Source of the DNA: Gammaproteobacteria bacterium
Lineage (GTDB): Bacteria; Pseudomonadota; Gammaproteobacteria; QOAV01
Direction: 5' to 3'
DNA: 6,806 nt
Assembly (NCBI GenBank): GCA_003972845.1
Contig: QOAV01000073.1
Span: forward strand, 1 to 6,806
Positions 4,819 through 6,806 of this stretch are shown piece by piece. Each line of letters begins with the position of its first letter. Positions within the stretch are counted from its first letter, which is position 1. A program made the translations under genes and the position numbers. The notes under the pieces were generated by a model. That model searched no databases, was not told the origin of the DNA, and was given only the letters and a program-made list of their open reading frames with translations.

Positions 4819-6096
4819 GTGTTTTTCCGCATTGGCTTTAACCACAGAATCCAGCCGACTGATAGTTTTTTGCAGATTGTTGAACGCCAACTGGGTCTGG
4901 CGGGTCAGGTCTTCCTGGTCTTTGACCAGTTGATCCACTGAAGTGCGCAAGGCTTGCTCTGACGCGGTTCTGAGTTCAGCCTGCTTTTTTTCATGATTTT
5001 CCAGAGCTGTTTTCATGTCTTCCAGAGTGGACGCGTCGCTCACTTCCGGCAGGAAATCCGCCAGGTTCTCGCGCGTCAGGTTGATGAGATCGACTCTGGC
5101 CTGTTCATCCTGTGTGGAATGAAACAACTTGTCCTGCAGTGACAGATAGAGCCTGGCGGTAGCAACGTCTTTGACGATCGGAGCTAGAATCTCGGAAAAG
5201 GCTAGCGCCAGGCGTTCGCCGTCGGTCGCCACACCTTTTTTGCCGTGCTTGAAGTGGGCGGCGGTGTCTGCTGCATTCTGCGACTCGTCTACGTTCAGAG
5301 CCAGACTGATATTGTGTAAGCTGTCCAGCGTGTAACCGGCCAGATCTTTCAGCAGAGATTGCTGGCTGGCGAATCGTTTTAACAGTTTTCTTACCAGAAA
5401 TCCGAGCACGCCGACGCCGGCGGCTAGCAACGCCAGCAAAGTTCCGGGCAGCCACCATCCCTCCGCCGTACTGGAAGAAGATGGTTCGTCCGATGTTGGC
5501 GGGTCGTTTTTTACCGGCTCTGCTTCATTAGCAGTCGAATTGGCGCCGGGAGTTTCTGATGAAGCAGTTGGCTGGCCTGCTGTGACCATGTCTGAGTCCG
5601 CCGCAGCGCCAATGGCCATGAATTCGATGCGGCGGCTGGGGCAGCTGTACACCGACTTTTCGCTACAGGGTGATTCCGCTCTGATTTCCACTCGCTCCGG
5701 GTCGAGCGCAAGCCGGGCTTCCAGTTTGGCCTGGTCAGCGGTCATCAGGTTGCTGAACCAGTCATGAATGGCATCGCTGTCTTTCAGACGGGCATCCAGT
5801 TTTTCTCTGTCAAAATTTTCTTTACCGAAGATCTCTTCCAGGGTTTCCAGTATGTCCTTCTTGCTGACCGAGGAAACTGGTTTGTTGTCCTGTTTCTCGC
5901 CTTGATACCACTGCCAGGTGAAGGTCTGATCCTTGACCCAGTCGATCCGCAGGCACTGGTCCAGACCGTCGTCATCGGCGCAGCCATGATCAACATAGAC
6001 CACCGCTTCCGCCAGCGGCGTACTGGCTGCTGCTGTGGCCCCGCTGGTGATCAACAGCGTCGGGAAAAGAGCGATAAGCAGTAAAAACATTTTCAC
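4816..6096 (-). CDS. Single-pass membrane protein with periplasmic cysteine domain and cytoplasmic coiled coil, function unknown
   Basis: I do not recognise this family. Numbered from GTG 6096 (426 aa), it reads as follows. A signal peptide covers residues 1-24 (MKMFLLLIALFPTLLITSGA, likely cleaved after TAAA). A periplasmic domain (about 25-165) has four cysteines in two pairs (C39/C48 and C144/C152), probably two disulfides. A Ser/Thr/Pro/Glu-rich linker spans about 167-212. One membrane span (LPGTLLALLAAGVGVLGFLV, 216-235) is followed by RKLLKR, which fits the positive-inside rule. A cytoplasmic helical region carries a charged coiled-coil-like stretch from about 355 to the end. The open frame extends to TTG 6231, but the added residues do not resemble protein N-termini. 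ATG 6090 is the alternative start but lacks a basic n-region. No good ribosome site precedes either. The topology suggests an envelope scaffold or transducer; this is inference. It probably continues past its TGA. Confidence 0.65.
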   Translation of the reverse strand: MKMFLLLIALFPTLLITSGATAAASTPLAEAVVYVDHGCADDDGLDQCLRIDWVKDQTFTWQWYQGEKQDNKPVSSVSKKDILETLEEIFGKENFDREKLDARLKDSDAIHDWFSNLMTADQAKLEARLALDPERVEIRAESPCSEKSVYSCPSRRIEFMAIGAAADSDMVTAGQPTASSETPGANSTANEAEPVKNDPPTSDEPSSSSTAEGWWLPGTLLALLAAGVGVLGFLVRKLLKRFASQQSLLKDLAGYTLDSLHNISLALNVDESQNAADTAAHFKHGKKGVATDGERLALAFSEILAPIVKDVATARLYLSLQDKLFHSTQDEQARVDLINLTRENLADFLPEVSDASTLEDMKTALENHEKKQAELRTASEQALRTSVDQLVKDQEDLTRQTQLAFNNLQKTISRLDSVVKANAEKH

Positions 6097-6244
6097 GGTT
6101 GGGGGCGTTCCGTATAAAAATAAGGAGTGGCCAATAATAATGCTTTTGGAAATAGTTTCGACTCCTGATCTCTGGCTGTTACTAAAAAAGTAGCACTTGC
6201 CGCCTGGCGTGTGCGTGCTGAAATCTCGCAAGTAAACGCGGATA

Positions 6245-6640
6245 TCAGTTCGAGTTTTTCAGTCTGGATCGAATGGCTTCCTGCGCTTCCTGCAGGATGG
6301 ATTCCTTGTCGATACTGTCGAGCAGCTCATTCACTACCCGTTTTGGGCCGCCGGCGCCCCAGCTTTTGCCGCGCTGGAAATATTGCCGTGCAGACTGCCC
6401 GACTATATAAGTCGCATAATAGGCGACAGCGCCCTGGGCGGTCGCGGTAACCAGGGTGGAGATACCGAAGGTGCTCACCTTGAGTATGGACGAGACCAGA
6501 TGGGTCGCCCATACGGCGCCCATGACCAGGCCCACCTGCCTGAAAATGGTGCCGATCAGCTGGCCACTTTCCTTGCGCGTCAGGGGTAGCCCGTAGACGC
6601 GGGACAGGTGCATGACCAGGCTGGTGTCCACCGCAATGGC
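6245..6640 (-). pseudogene. DUF697/YcjF-like C-terminal domain, 5' end missing
   Basis: About 131 codons, from [19 protein letters not shown] to RSRLKNSN, resemble the DUF697 domain often found at the C-terminus of Era-like GTPases and in YcjF. Features seen: two hydrophobic helices ([20 protein letters not shown] and [20 protein letters not shown]), the tail [20 protein letters not shown], and a final helical segment [20 protein letters not shown]. No credible start exists: the only upstream initiator in frame is a TTG at 6649 inside sequence that in another frame encodes MsrB, without a ribosome site. The family's N-terminal part, often a GTPase domain, is absent. I infer a 5'-truncated remnant created by the junction at 6623-6635. 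If a relative has a short DUF697-only protein, truncation could be smaller than I think. Confidence 0.6.
6623..6635 (-). other. Probable deletion or recombination junction between msrB and the DUF697 gene
   Basis: The 13 bases TGCGGTGGACACC (minus strand) read CGGH in the msrB frame, where MsrB proteins have the second zinc-binding CxxC followed by GGH. They read AVDT in the DUF697 frame, one base offset. Upstream only the msrB frame makes sense; downstream only the DUF697 frame does. A stretch that suits both genes is what a microhomology-mediated join would leave. Confidence 0.5.
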
Positions 6641-6806
6641 GGCAGACAATCTCCGTGCGATGGCCGTCAGCGTCCGTTAGACGATCGACGGCGTCGGGGA
6701 TTTCGTCATCGAAGCTGGGCCAACCGCAGTGGCTATCGAACTTGTCCTCGGACTGATACAGAGGTGCGTTGCAACGACGACAAATAAACTTGCCCGCATC
6801 TTTCAA
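6624..6806 (-). pseudogene. msrB: Peptide-methionine (R)-S-oxide reductase, 5' part only, broken before the catalytic cysteine
   Basis: From the right edge the minus strand encodes [20 protein letters not shown] and [15 protein letters not shown], then [12 protein letters not shown]. These are the zinc-binding CxxC pairs (about residues 9/12 and 55/58 from the edge) and the CGWPSF substrate-pocket motif of MsrB. After about 61 codons the similarity stops. The frame continues to 6327 as low-complexity residues ([18 protein letters not shown]), which are merely the DUF697 gene in the wrong frame. The section with the catalytic cysteine (RYCxNS-type motif) is therefore gone, so no methionine sulfoxide reductase activity is expected from this copy. 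The TTG at 6806 is probably internal; the true start should lie beyond the window. An intact msrB may exist elsewhere in the genome. Confidence 0.75.

Noticed and set aside
4460..4933. Plus-strand 157-codon frame opposite the split gene, spanning its stop codon
   Set aside because: The translation is Ser/Cys-rich with no motif, and the minus strand gives better codon choice. It is an antisense shadow.
6097..6231. Extending the membrane protein gene to the TTG at 6231
   Set aside because: The added 45 residues precede a clear signal peptide and would bury it internally, and TTG without a ribosome site is a poor start.
1..6806. CRISPR array, insertion sequence, integrase or attachment site
   Set aside because: No regularly spaced repeats, terminal inverted repeats, target duplications or transposase/integrase motifs were seen on either strand.

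Overview
The window looks like chromosomal DNA from a gammaproteobacterium. The main evidence is gene order. A divergently transcribed mltD-type lytic transglycosylase is followed by a YafS-like methyltransferase, rnhA and dnaQ, and this neighbourhood is widespread in that class. In E. coli, gloB sits in this interval and rnhA and dnaQ are divergent. Here gloB is absent and the methyltransferase, rnhA and dnaQ form one overlapping, co-directional chain. I cannot name a genus from the sequence alone.

Layout. The left edge (1-280, minus) holds the first 93 codons of an mltD-like outer-membrane lipoprotein gene, with a near-consensus sigma-70 promoter about 160 bp upstream of its start. Positions 715-2655 (plus) carry the methyltransferase, rnhA (14-nt overlap) and dnaQ (4-nt ATGA overlap); a possible terminator follows dnaQ. 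Positions 2680-3060 (minus) encode a thioredoxin with a clear promoter, divergent from a single-domain rhodanese (3199-3495, plus). Next is an ankyrin-repeat lipoprotein (3585-4319, plus) with an inner-membrane-retention type signal.

The right third (4357-6806, minus) is the unusual part. A membrane protein that I do not recognise (4816-6096) has a cleavable signal peptide, a four-cysteine periplasmic domain, a Ser/Pro-rich linker, one membrane span and a cytoplasmic helical region. It ends at a TGA, after which the same frame stays open for 152 more codons to 4357, so it may be one gene cut by a stop codon. Upstream of it lie the 3' part of a DUF697/YcjF-like gene and the 5' part of an msrB gene. 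The two are joined out of frame at a sequence that can encode both families' motifs. This indicates a deletion, or an assembly chimera, that removed the MsrB catalytic cysteine and the N-terminal part of the DUF697 protein.

Functionally the window mixes cell-wall turnover (mltD), DNA and RNA-DNA maintenance (rnhA, dnaQ), thiol and sulfur chemistry (thioredoxin, rhodanese, remnant msrB) and envelope proteins of unknown role. Only methyltransferase-rnhA-dnaQ clearly forms a transcription unit. Every family assignment was made by reading motifs; no database search was run.
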